DNA of 32,309 bases, from assembly GCA_965183855.1 (NCBI GenBank), contig CBCYMI010000025.1:1-32309 (forward strand), read 5' to 3'. The notes beneath the pieces are model-generated. The model worked only from the letters and a program-made list of their open reading frames with translations. It did not search any database and was not told the origin of the DNA. Origin of the DNA: CBCYMI01 sp965183855 (GTDB lineage: Bacteria; Pseudomonadota; Alphaproteobacteria; Caulobacterales; Maricaulaceae). Below, piece after piece: positions 22,172 to 30,447 of the stretch. Each line of letters opens with the position of its first letter. Within the stretch, counting starts at the first letter, position 1. Position numbers and translations under genes: made by a program.

Positions 22172-22504
22172 ATGTCCGTAAAATATAATTATATTAATGA
22201 AAAAACAATTAAAATCCTGGCTGATCGGTTTTACCGTAAAGTTCGAGAAGATAAATATTTAAAATCTATTTTTGAAACCGAAATTGGTCATATATTATGC
22301 TTGGTTCTGGACGATATCATGGGAATCCTATGAAAAAACATATTGACTTAGCTGATTTTGATTTGAATCTGTTTTTACCATTGGGAATTCTTATTTGCTG
22401 AAACAGAAATTCATACAGATAAAATAGCCTTTTATTATCAGGAAAAGAGTGCTTTAATTGCAAAATCCCTAAAACTTGGAATTTTAAAGAATAGAAAAAC
22501 ATGA
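22172..22504 (+). pseudogene. Group III truncated hemoglobin, decayed
   Basis: Three frames carry consecutive parts of one globin. The first reads MSVKYNYINEKTIKILADRF then YRKVREDKYLKSIFETEIG. The second, after a change of frame, reads MLGSGRYHGNPMKKHIDLADF. The third reads FYHWEFLFAETEIHTDKIAF and on to SALIAKSLKLGILKNRKT. This matches group III truncated hemoglobins, including the LGSGRYxGNPMxxH proximal-histidine segment. Between the first two parts about 15-20 residues (the helix carrying the usual FW motif) are missing, so there is an internal deletion. The second shift lies at a run of five T in CTGTTTTTACC, where four T restore the frame. The restored length of about 111 aa is short for the family (about 130-135). 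The gene is non-functional as it stands. Confidence 0.75.
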
Positions 22505-22571
22505 CACATTTGATTGTCTGTATAATATCATAGAAACATGTCTATCTTAAACCAATGATGAAGAAGATATT

Positions 22572-23590
22572 TTATTCCTTTTTTTCTTTTTTGGTTTTAG
22601 CTTTAAGTTCTTTTAATTCATTAAGTGTAAACACAAACTTGCTCTGACAAAATTCACATTCTGTTTCTATTTTATTATGTTTAACAAGGGCTTCTAATTC
22701 TTTTTGGTTAAAAGAAGTCAAGATATTTAAAATATTATTCCTATTACATGTACAAAAACGGTTTAAATGTTGTGGAGGCATTAATTTTACACCATCTTCG
22801 TGAAACAAGCGGTATAAAATATTTCCAAACGATAACTCATCTTCAATCAGTTCAGCATCTGTCATGGTATTAACCAAGCTTATTGCTTTCTCCCAGTAAT
22901 TTTCTGGGTTTACTTCGCCTATGTCAAACTTCTCAGAGTGTTCTATTTCTGGATAATTTTGTATAATCAACCCTCCTCCTTGCCATTTGGGAGAGGAATG
23001 ACCTGATTCATAATTTTGACCAACAGCTAAATGAATATGGGTTGGTGTTTGCTCTGATTGAGAAAAATAGGATTGAATCACATCCGATAAATGATCGTGA
23101 TCACAATTAATAATCCCTTGATAACGCTCATTTCCATGATTTGAAATTAGTGTTAAAATCATGATGCCTTTTTGAAATAATTGTTTTAGATTATATTGGT
23201 TTTGATCCAATAATTTTGATAATTGATGATTTTCCGAAGTTTTAATATACCCCCTAATCCCACCAGTGCTCATCATATATTCTGTAACAAGGAATTTTGA
23301 TATTGCCAAATAATTGATCCTTCTGTTTATGATTAAGCGGATTTATCTTTGATGAATCTTGTAATTGTAAAATGAGTTTGCCATCAAATTTAAGACCCGA
23401 CCCTATTAAAACGGTCGCCATTAAAGCTTCACCAAAAAGGCGATTAACAGGATCTGGGTAGACATGTCTGTTAATCACATCATCCATAATAGAACTAAGT
23501 TTAACAATACGTCCGTAAAAATTCTTGTGGCTCTACAAAAAATTTTGAAACAGAGTTCTGTGTAATCTGAAACGCCTGATCTTGATCCAT
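22572..23590 (-). pseudogene. hslO: Hsp33 redox-regulated chaperone, two one-base frameshifts
   Basis: The gene starts at ATG 23590 behind a good AAGGTGA site. Three frames join into one Hsp33 of about 338 aa: MDQDQAFQITQ..., then YGRIVKLSSIMDDVINRHVY..., then KFLVTEYMMSTGGIRGYIKT... to the end. The first break is at five A on the plus strand (23517-23521), the second at four T (23295-23298); removing one base from each restores reading. The C-terminal zinc-binding redox switch is complete: C-T-C in RFCTCNR and C-E-F-C in ECEFCQSKF. Hsp33 is a cytosolic chaperone switched on by oxidative stress plus unfolding. It lies downstream of argD, as in many alphaproteobacteria, but without the usual argF in between. 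Either a fresh pseudogene or an assembly artefact. Confidence 0.85.
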
Positions 23591-23816
23591 AATTATATTC
23601 ACCTTTTATAAAAGAGCATTTCCATAAAAGCGTGTTTTAATTATAAAAAACAATTTTACTTTTATGATTAAGAAATAAAAACAATATTTTTGATCTCATT
23701 TTATATCATTGCGTTAAACAGGTTAATTAAAACTGTATAACCCAATTTAAAAAATAGATTGCTCATATAGGTTTAAAATACGATATATAATCAGAAAAAA
23801 CAAAAAATAACACAAA

Positions 23817-25058
23817 TCAAAGACTGTTTTCTACCTGTTTAAAGGTTTGGTTCAGCTTTTCTGAAACTTCATGAATCTGAGATTCGGTGATAATTAAGGG
23901 AGGAGCAAAACGTACAATATTATCTCCAGCCTTTCCGACTAATAAATGGTTGTTTCTAGCGATTTCTATAATTTTTTCATTGGAAATATGGGGTTTCATT
24001 TTAATGCCAAGCAATAAGCCTTTACCACGAACCAGCTCGATCATAGAGTTATATTGGTCTGCAAGTTTTTGAAGTTCTTTTTTAAAAAGATTTCCCATTT
24101 TAATTACATGATCTAAAAAACCTTCTTTTAAAAGTTCATTTAGAACGACACAGCCAACAGAAGTTGCAAGTGGGTTTCCACCATATGTGCTTCCATGAGT
24201 GCCAATAATCATGGAGCTTGCTGCTTGGTCTGTTGCAAGACATGCGCCCAGAGGAAATCCGCCTCCCATACCTTTTGCCATGGCAATAATATCAGGTTCT
24301 GCCTGATCTGCCCATTGATAGGCAAATAATTTGCCTGTTCTGCCAGAACCTGATTGTATTTCATCATAAATTAATAAAATACCTTCTTGATCACAAATTT
24401 CTCTTAAGGATTTCAAAAAGTTGATCTCAACGGGTCTAACGCCTCCTTCTCCTTGAATGGGCTCTATGAGAATGGCGGCTGTGTTTGAATCTACAGCGTG
24501 TTTTACGGCTGAAACATCATGGAGGTCAATATGCTCATATCCTGGCAATACAGGTCCAAATCCTTCCATATATTTTGGATTGCCTCCTGCATTTATCGCA
24601 CCATAGGTACGACCATGAAACGCACCTTTGAACGTAATTATTTTATAACGATGCCCATTGCCTTGGCTAAAATGATAATGCCTTGCTGTTTTCAGAGCGC
24701 ATTCGATAGCCTCTGTCCCTGAATTTGTAAAAAAAACTTTATCTGCAATGCTATGTTCGCAATATTTTTGTGCTAGCTCTATTTGACTTTCAATCATAAA
24801 CATGTTGGATAAATGCCAGAGTTTTTCTGCTTGATCTTTCAAGGCTTTAACCAGCTTTGGATGACTATGTCCAAGGGCACTAACAGCAATGCCAGAAATA
24901 CAATCCAGATAGGACGCGCCTTCTTTTGTATAAAGATATATATTATTGCCTTTTTCAAATATCAGAGGAGGAGGGGCATAAGTTGCATAAAGCGGTACAA
25001 TATCAGCTTTTTGGCGTGAGGTTGACATAGAGGCTTTTTGAAGTTGTATTAGGGTCAT
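23817..25058 (-). CDS. argD: Acetylornithine aminotransferase
   Basis: PLP-dependent class III aminotransferase that converts N-acetylglutamate semialdehyde to N-acetylornithine in arginine synthesis, and in many bacteria also serves lysine synthesis as DapC. With the start at 25058 it has 413 aa. A GGAGGA site (25065-25070) sits seven bases before that ATG; an upstream in-frame ATG at 25079 includes the Shine-Dalgarno itself and is unlikely. Motifs: FFTNSGTEA (109-117), YDEIQSGSGRTG (231-242, cofactor Asp232), MAKGMGGGFPLGA with PLP Lys262, and THGSTYGGNPLA. The gene is intact, unlike its neighbour hslO. Confidence 0.93.
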   Translation of the reverse strand: MTLIQLQKASMSTSRQKADIVPLYATYAPPPLIFEKGNNIYLYTKEGASYLDCISGIAVSALGHSHPKLVKALKDQAEKLWHLSNMFMIESQIELAQKYCEHSIADKVFFTNSGTEAIECALKTARHYHFSQGNGHRYKIITFKGAFHGRTYGAINAGGNPKYMEGFGPVLPGYEHIDLHDVSAVKHAVDSNTAAILIEPIQGEGGVRPVEINFLKSLREICDQEGILLIYDEIQSGSGRTGKLFAYQWADQAEPDIIAMAKGMGGGFPLGACLATDQAASSMIIGTHGSTYGGNPLATSVGCVVLNELLKEGFLDHVIKMGNLFKKELQKLADQYNSMIELVRGKGLLLGIKMKPHISNEKIIEIARNNHLLVGKAGDNIVRFAPPLIITESQIHEVSEKLNQTFKQVENSL

Positions 25059-25064
25059 GATGAT

Positions 25065-25070
25065 TCCTCC
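25065..25070 (-). promoter_or_regulatory. Ribosome-binding site deciding the argD start
   Basis: GGAGGA on the minus strand, seven bases upstream of the ATG at 25058. Confidence 0.8.
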
Positions 25071-25245
25071 GCTCTTCATTTCTAAAATGAATTCAATAAT
25101 CCATATCAGGTTTCTATATTGATCTCAAGAAAACGCTTATCACAAAATTTTAAAGATAGCAATTAAACGGTTGTTTTTAGATTAAAATCATGAGTTATGC
25201 TTTAGGCAGCCAAGTTTTGTTTAAGTTTATTTTTAGAATTATAAA

Positions 25246-25290
25246 ATAAGCATTAAGCATATATAAGCATATATAAGCATTAAGCATATA
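25246..25290. repeat. Short tandem repeat of TAAGCAT units
   Basis: Five TAAGCAT heptamers occur in 45 bases, arranged as ATAAGCATTAAGCAT, then AT-spaced ATAAGCAT twice, then TAAGCAT. Confidence 0.8.
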
Positions 25291-25382
25291 AATGTAAAAT
25301 CACTCAATGCGTCCATCTGTTTTTAAAATAGTTTGGTTTTTGAATATAATTTTTTCTGATTATTTCTCAAAAGAATTTGAGT

Positions 25383-26177
25383 TTATGATTTGAGTCTCCA
25401 TCCTTTATTAAATGCGAATAATGCGAGTGATATAAAAATCACATTCAAAACAAGCATAATCCAGAATCCAGCTAAAATTGAACTATCATGATAGCCACTA
25501 ACCCCATATCTGAATCCATCAATCATATAAAAGAATGGATTAAGGTAAGTTAAGGTTAAAAAAGGCTCTGGGAGAATACGAACAGAGTAAAAAGTGCCTG
25601 ATAAAAATGTAAATGGTAACAGAACAAAATTTGTGATAGCTGCTAAATGCTCAAATTTTTCGGACCATAATCCAGATAAAATACCAATACTTCCCATAAG
25701 ACTAGCAGCTGTAAAGCTGAAATAAAAACAAGCCCATAAATGTGGAAATGAGAGATCAGAAAAAGGAAGAAAAACGAAGATATTGGCAATTGCAATCAAC
25801 AGACCTCTTGTAATGGCGCCTCCAATAAAACCAACCAAAAGCTCAATACTGCCAATTGGGGGCATTAAAAAATCAATCGTATTTCCCTGAATTTTGGAAC
25901 TGATTAAAGAAGAGGATGTGTTGGCAAATGCATTATTGATAATTGCCATCATAATTAGACCTGGAATTAAAAAACTATTGAAATCAATATTAGAGCCTAT
26001 AGTTCTGTTTGCTCCAAAAGCAAGGGTGAAAACTGTAAAAAATAAAAGGGTTGAAATAGAAGGGGCAATAATGGTTTGTAAGTAAACTTTTAAAAACCTC
26101 CGAACCTCCTTTCTATAAATTGTCACCATTCCCATCCAGTTTATGGGTTGAATTTTGTTTATTTTAGAATGTAACAA
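25383..26177 (-). CDS. ABC-2 type transporter permease
   Basis: A 264-aa integral membrane protein of the ABC-2 family with about six membrane helices. The YadH/NodJ-like features include RKEVRRFLKVYLQTIIAPSIS near the N-terminus, the SSKIQGNTIDFLMPP segment (about 92-107), and the family motif region FLSGTFYSVRILPEPF...YLNPFFYMIDGFRY (about 192-229). Translation probably starts at TTG 26177, which follows AAAGGG at about seven bases. Such permeases need an ATP-binding partner, usually encoded next to them; none is present in this window. Substrate unknown (often polysaccharides, lipids or drugs). Confidence 0.85.
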   Translation of the reverse strand: MLHSKINKIQPINWMGMVTIYRKEVRRFLKVYLQTIIAPSISTLLFFTVFTLAFGANRTIGSNIDFNSFLIPGLIMMAIINNAFANTSSSLISSKIQGNTIDFLMPPIGSIELLVGFIGGAITRGLLIAIANIFVFLPFSDLSFPHLWACFYFSFTAASLMGSIGILSGLWSEKFEHLAAITNFVLLPFTFLSGTFYSVRILPEPFLTLTYLNPFFYMIDGFRYGVSGYHDSSILAGFWIMLVLNVIFISLALFAFNKGWRLKS

Positions 26178-26839
26178 GAGAGACCCTTTCCTATTTTAAA
26201 TTTTTTCTAAAAGAAGATCTTGTTTAAGCGTTGGTTTGATAATAATTCTTGCAATAAGATGTCGTAATCAAGTCCTTAAAATCGCTTCAGATGTGTTTGT
26301 TTTTGATAATAATTATGACAATAAAATATAGTATAATAACAGAAGGGTAAAATACAATATAATAAAATTAGTTTATTTTTTTTTAATAAAATAAAATCAG
26401 TTTAATTTTCTATTTCTTTAATTGTTTAAAGCTTCTAAATTTCTGATTTTTGTTCTTATTGTTCTAAATTTGCTCTTTGAAATGATAAAATAGGTTTTGT
26501 AAAATTTAATTTCCTCAAATTAAAAAGGCGAACATTAAAGAATCCAATAGATAGATTCTGGAAATTCAGTTTTTGTTCAGGTGGTTTGAGATTGAATATC
26601 TTACCAGGTCAGAGTGTCTTTTTTCCTATGATGAATATAGTCAACGAAAGTATTAAATCAAATACAATAGATCATAAAAACGAGCTTTAACAAAATCATA
26701 ATGCATTTCAATATCAAAAATTTAAATTTTCTGTGGATGAATTTATGCAGCATATTGTATTAATGTAAAACTTATATACTATATATTGTTATAGTTAGGA
26801 GACAGGATTTATTAGTAAAACAGGCATGGAGAACCCTAT
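26178..26839. other. Divergent intergenic region upstream of gcrA
   Basis: 660 bases without a gene. It holds an imperfect 26-bp repeat (26235-26260 and 26302-26327, TTTGATAATAATT...AATAA) and two GANTC sites in inverted arrangement (26540-26544 and 26554-26558). Confidence 0.55.
26540..26558. promoter_or_regulatory. Paired GANTC (CcrM methylation) sites upstream of gcrA
   Basis: GAATC at 26540-26544 and GATTC at 26554-26558 form an inverted pair. In alphaproteobacteria CcrM methylates GANTC and GcrA acts at promoters carrying it. The pair lies about 280 bases before gcrA, so any autoregulatory role is speculative. Confidence 0.3.
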
Positions 26840-27334
26840 ATGGCATGGACAAATGAACGCGTTGTACAATTAAAAAAACTTTGGATTGAAGGATATAGTG
26901 CAAGTCAGATCGCAACCCATTTAGGAGACACAACACGGAATGCTGTGATTGGTAAAATCCACCGATTGGGTCTGTCTGCAAGAAATAAAAATAGAGATAA
27001 TATTCAGAAAATAAAAGGCAAGAGAATAAATCTGGAACAAAAAAAGACCGAAAAACAAACCCTGGAATCGCGAAAAAAAATAAAAGAAAAAACCAATTTC
27101 AAACAATATGCATTGCACCCTAAAAAACTATCTAATGGTGAATATGCAACGGTTCTTACATTAGTAGAATATATGTGTAAATGGCCTGTCGGAGATCCTG
27201 ATAATAAAAATTTTCTGTTTTGTGGAAGAAAAACAGTGGAAGGATTGCCTTATTGTGAAGCCCATACTGAACTTGCATATCAACCAAAGTTTAAAAAGAA
27301 AATTCGAAATAGGATTTCTAAAAAAAGAGCATAA
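26840..27334 (+). CDS. gcrA: GcrA cell-cycle regulator
   Basis: A 164-aa protein. The N-terminal helix-turn-helix MAWTNERVVQLKKLWIEGYS...TRNAVIGKIHRLGLS (1-46) is the GcrA signature. A basic linker follows (47-100), and then the conserved C-terminal domain with C113-K-W-P-x-G-D-P, F-C128-G-R, Y-C139-x-x-H142 and AYQP, which binds sigma-70. GcrA is an alphaproteobacterial transcription factor that recruits RNA polymerase at methylated GANTC promoters. The start at 26840 has GGAG at 26827-26830. Divergent from the permease/argD/hslO genes. Confidence 0.95.
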   Translation: MAWTNERVVQLKKLWIEGYSASQIATHLGDTTRNAVIGKIHRLGLSARNKNRDNIQKIKGKRINLEQKKTEKQTLESRKKIKEKTNFKQYALHPKKLSNGEYATVLTLVEYMCKWPVGDPDNKNFLFCGRKTVEGLPYCEAHTELAYQPKFKKKIRNRISKKRA

Positions 27335-27630
27335 CTATTTATTTGATTTATCAAAACAATTGTAAAGTAAATTAGATTTTAGAAGCTGCATCTTTCTTAA
27401 GAAAAAATTATTTTTGTGAGATAAATTTGAGATCTGCTAATTGGGGTTTGTGAGATAATATTTAAGGTTTAAGGTTTGAAATTTATGCATTGGCAATCGG
27501 CGAGAGCATTTAAGCTTAAGGTTTGAGATCTATTAAATATTAAACTTAAAAAATAAATTTCTAAACACTTTTTGGCGTATCTTAAATAAAGAGACGGGTC
27601 TGAATAATCCAAAAATGTCAGGTTTATCCT
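27335..27630. other. Intergenic region before the transposase remnant
   Basis: Nearly 300 bases, AT-rich, with repeated short words (AAGGTTT and TTTGAGATCT recur). I see no gene and could not define an insertion-sequence end. Confidence 0.45.
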
Positions 27631-28340
27631 ATGTCAAAAAAAGCGTTTTAAGAAATCTGGCTTAGTTGAACTGGTTCTTGCTGGTGGCAACAGCAAGAAT
27701 GATATGTGATTTGGCAGGACTAAATCTCACTTGGCGACAGTTTTTGACCATAGAGACAACTTTTGACCATAGTAATAGTTTATTACCATAAGGCTTGAGA
27801 AATGATCGATTTTGAATTTGAAGATGAGCTCTATTTCTAGAAAAATAAAAGGTAATGAGGCTTGCTTTGACAGATATCGCAAAGGGAAACATGATCAATA
27901 AAGCTATGAAGAAAAATCAACTATCTTTATCTTGTTAAAACCTGGTGAGAAAATCTATATAAAAGTGATTGCAAATGCTCCCAGAAACACAGTTTCTATC
28001 CGTTATAGAAGATAAGTGGCAATTGGGTTTTTGTGTATACGATGATTTGTGAGCATATAATGTATTGGCTGTATCAGCGTTTTACCATTATCGAATTAAT
28101 CAGAGTCAATGATTTGCTAATAAGAAAAATAATATTAATGGGATTGAAAGTTTCTTAAATCAGCTGCGTCATTTATGCAAAGATAACGGCATTCCAAAAG
28201 AACCCTTTCGCTTGTTTTTGAAAAAAGACAGAATTCTTGAGCTTAATTTCAAAAATCCAAATCAGCAAATTAATATGCTCAAAAATGGGAAAGAAAATAC
28301 TTTATTTAGACCAATTTCCGAATTAAAAATAGGTTTATAA
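27631..28340 (+). pseudogene. IS1595-family (IS1016-like) transposase, heavily decayed
   Basis: Pieces of one transposase run in order through changing frames with several internal stops. The start MSKKA (27631) is followed by LRNLA-stop-LNWFLLVATARMICDLAGLN, matching the TARxAAxLxGINRNTA helix of the family. Then come DFEFEDELYF (the VEVDEtYFGG motif, around 27810-27840), KGNEACFDRYRKGKHDQ, STIFILLKPGEKIYIKVIAN, AYNVLAVSAFYHYRINQS and NGIESFLNQLRHLC with DNGIPKEPFRLFLKK to a stop at 28338. The last part corresponds to the HyRINHSxxF...NGIESFWxxxKRxLxKFNGIPKxxF block. The DDE metal-binding layout is recognisable, but the gene cannot be translated. Terminal inverted repeats were not found. Confidence 0.75.
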
Positions 28341-28615
28341 AAATTATGAAGCGGTATTTAGTCTTCTTTCATAGATAGGCTTCATTAAAAAATAGTTGTG
28401 GTTCTTTTTATATATTGAGATTCTCAAGATCGGATTCTGTATAAAAATTAATGTTGAGAAGGCTAAAAATAATGTCTGAAATCTCTCTAATATATCCTAT
28501 TTTCATTCCTCTCACTCTTTATTTGATTCTGTTCATTTTCAAAAATCATCAGAGACAAATGATAAAATAAGTTTAAATTTTCTATAAAAACACTTATTTA
28601 TCAGGAGGTTATAAG
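28341..28615. other. Short non-coding region between transposase remnant and etfA terminator
   Basis: AT-rich. A short frame near 28471 (MSEISLIYPIFIPLTLYLIL) is hydrophobic but too short to support. Confidence 0.4.
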
Positions 28616-28647
28616 AAAAAAAAAGCCTATCATAAAAATAGGCTTTA
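28616..28647 (-). terminator. Intrinsic terminator of the etf operon
   Basis: On the minus strand, AAAGCCTAT and ATAGGCTTT form a stem with a short loop followed by nine T. It lies about 25 bases after the etfA stop. Confidence 0.92.
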
Positions 28648-28672
28648 TAAAGATGAGGATTAATAAACTATA

Positions 28673-29626
28673 CTAGCCTGAATATCCTAAAATTTCCAGC
28701 TTTTTTTTCAATTCAGGTAGAATAACAAATAAATCACCAATAATTCCATAATCTGCAATTTGAAAAATAGGAGCTTCTTCGTCTTTATTGATAGCAACAA
28801 TATATTTTGAATCTTTCATGCCTGCAACATGTTGAATAGCACCTGAAATGCCGATTGCAATATAAAGTTCTGGAGCAACAACTTTTCCTGTTTGACCAAC
28901 CTGCCAATCATTAGGTGCATATCCAGCATCAACCGCAGCACGACTTGCACCAATTGCAGCATTAAGTTGATCTGCAAGATCCTCAATTAATTTAAACTGT
29001 TCTTTGGAACCAAGAGCACGCCCACCAGAAACAATAATTTTAGCTTCTGTTAATGATGGACGATCACTCTTTGAGAGCTTTTCACAAACAAAAGAAGAAG
29101 CATATTCCTGTTTAATTTCTGGAAATTCAACTTGTTTGATAGAGGCATTACCTTTCTCTGATATGGCATTAAAGGCCGTTGTTCTAATTGTAATCACTTT
29201 TTTAGAATCTTTGGATTTAACGGTCATCATGGCATTGCCAGCATAAATGGGACGGATAAAACAATCAGGTGCCTTGATCTCCATAATATCTGATAGTTGC
29301 ATAACATCTAGTTTGGCTGCGATGCCTGGCATTATATTTTTTCCAGTTGTTGAAGCGGACATCATTATTGTATTATAAGGGGCGGATATGCTTAAAATCA
29401 ACTCTCTCATCGGTTCTGCTAATTGATGATCTAAAATTGGGTGATCACAAACTAAAACTTGATGAATGCCATCAATTTGTGAGGCTTGTTTCGCGATAGA
29501 GTTTACTTGATGACCTGCAATTAAAAGATCATTCTTTTGATTAAATTTTTGTGCAGCACTAATTGTTTTTAAGGTTGATTCATCGAGTGAATGATTTTGG
29601 TATTCGGCAATAATCAATGTAGACAT
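28673..29626 (-). CDS. etfA: Electron transfer flavoprotein alpha subunit
   Basis: A 317-aa FAD-carrying subunit of ETF, which passes electrons from acyl-CoA and related dehydrogenases to ETF-quinone oxidoreductase. The C-terminal FAD domain (about 195-317) is intact: GGRALGSKEQ (201-210), AGYAPNDWQVGQTGK, IAIGISGAIQHVAGM (256-270) and INKDEEAPIFQIADYGIIGD. It overlaps the etfB stop by one base (TAATG), so the pair is translationally coupled. The terminator at 28616-28647 closes the operon. Confidence 0.96.
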   Translation of the reverse strand: MSTLIIAEYQNHSLDESTLKTISAAQKFNQKNDLLIAGHQVNSIAKQASQIDGIHQVLVCDHPILDHQLAEPMRELILSISAPYNTIMMSASTTGKNIMPGIAAKLDVMQLSDIMEIKAPDCFIRPIYAGNAMMTVKSKDSKKVITIRTTAFNAISEKGNASIKQVEFPEIKQEYASSFVCEKLSKSDRPSLTEAKIIVSGGRALGSKEQFKLIEDLADQLNAAIGASRAAVDAGYAPNDWQVGQTGKVVAPELYIAIGISGAIQHVAGMKDSKYIVAINKDEEAPIFQIADYGIIGDLFVILPELKKKLEILGYSG

Positions 29627-30378
29627 TATAATACTCCCGCATCGTTTTTCAGTTTGTCAATCAGGATATCAACGGTTTCAACAATCTCTCCTCCTTTTCG
29701 CTTTGGAGGGGAGGTAACAGAGAGAATTTCAAGGCGAGGCGCTGGGTCAATTCCATATTCTTCAGGTGTTTTGGTAAGAATTGGCTTGCTCTTTGCTTTC
29801 ATAATATTAGGTAGGCTTGCATATCTTGGCTCGTTTAGTCTTAAATCTGTTGTGATAATCGCTGGAAGTTTTATCGCAAGGGTTTGAAGCCCTCCATCGA
29901 TTTCTCTTATTACCTGAATATGGTTATTTTGAAATTCAATACGATATGCAAATGTAGCTATGGACCAATCCAGTAAAGCAGCGAGCATTTGACCTGTTTG
30001 ATTATTATCATCATCAATTGCCTGTTTACCTGGGATAACCAGATCAACTTGTTCTTCGGATACAATTTTTGCAAGTATTTTGGCAATCGCAAGAGGTTCC
30101 GTATTTACCTCTGTTTTAACTAATATTCCTCTATCTGCCCCCATTGCAAGTGCTTGACGTATTTGCTCTTGAGATTTCTCAACACCGATAGAAACAATAA
30201 TAATTTCATTTGCCTTCCCAGATTCCTTGAGCTTAATTGCTTCTTCTACAGCAATTTCATCAAATGGGTTCATGGACATTTTTGTATTAGATAAATCAAC
30301 ACCACTCCCGTCTGATTTAACTCTTACCTTTACATTATAGTCAATTACACGCTTAATGGGAACCAGTATTTTCATCAT
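29626..30378 (-). CDS. etfB: Electron transfer flavoprotein beta subunit
   Basis: A 250-aa AMP-binding subunit that partners EtfA. It has MKILVPIKRVIDY at the start, GKQAIDDDNNQTGQ (117-130) around the nucleotide site, and the ETF-beta signature LRLNEPRYASLPNIMKAK (179-196), which is also the recognition loop for dehydrogenases. Two adjacent ATG codons follow AGAGGAA at about 5 and 8 bases; either may be used. It lies 69 bases after the adenosyltransferase gene, in the same operon direction. Confidence 0.96.
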   Translation of the reverse strand: MMKILVPIKRVIDYNVKVRVKSDGSGVDLSNTKMSMNPFDEIAVEEAIKLKESGKANEIIIVSIGVEKSQEQIRQALAMGADRGILVKTEVNTEPLAIAKILAKIVSEEQVDLVIPGKQAIDDDNNQTGQMLAALLDWSIATFAYRIEFQNNHIQVIREIDGGLQTLAIKLPAIITTDLRLNEPRYASLPNIMKAKSKPILTKTPEEYGIDPAPRLEILSVTSPPKRKGGEIVETVDILIDKLKNDAGVL

Positions 30379-30447
30379 TTTTTCCTCTTGACATCTATGT
30401 TTCTATTTTAAAATCCATATCAAAAAGTCTCAATATGAATATTATAT

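Larger units (their letters stand above)
25059..25382. other. argD–ABC permease intergenic region
   Basis: It contains the argD ribosome-binding site, a tandem TAAGCAT-type repeat (25246-25290) and otherwise AT-rich sequence. No terminator is evident for the permease gene, so the two genes might be co-transcribed, though the 324-base gap argues for separate promoters. Confidence 0.5.
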
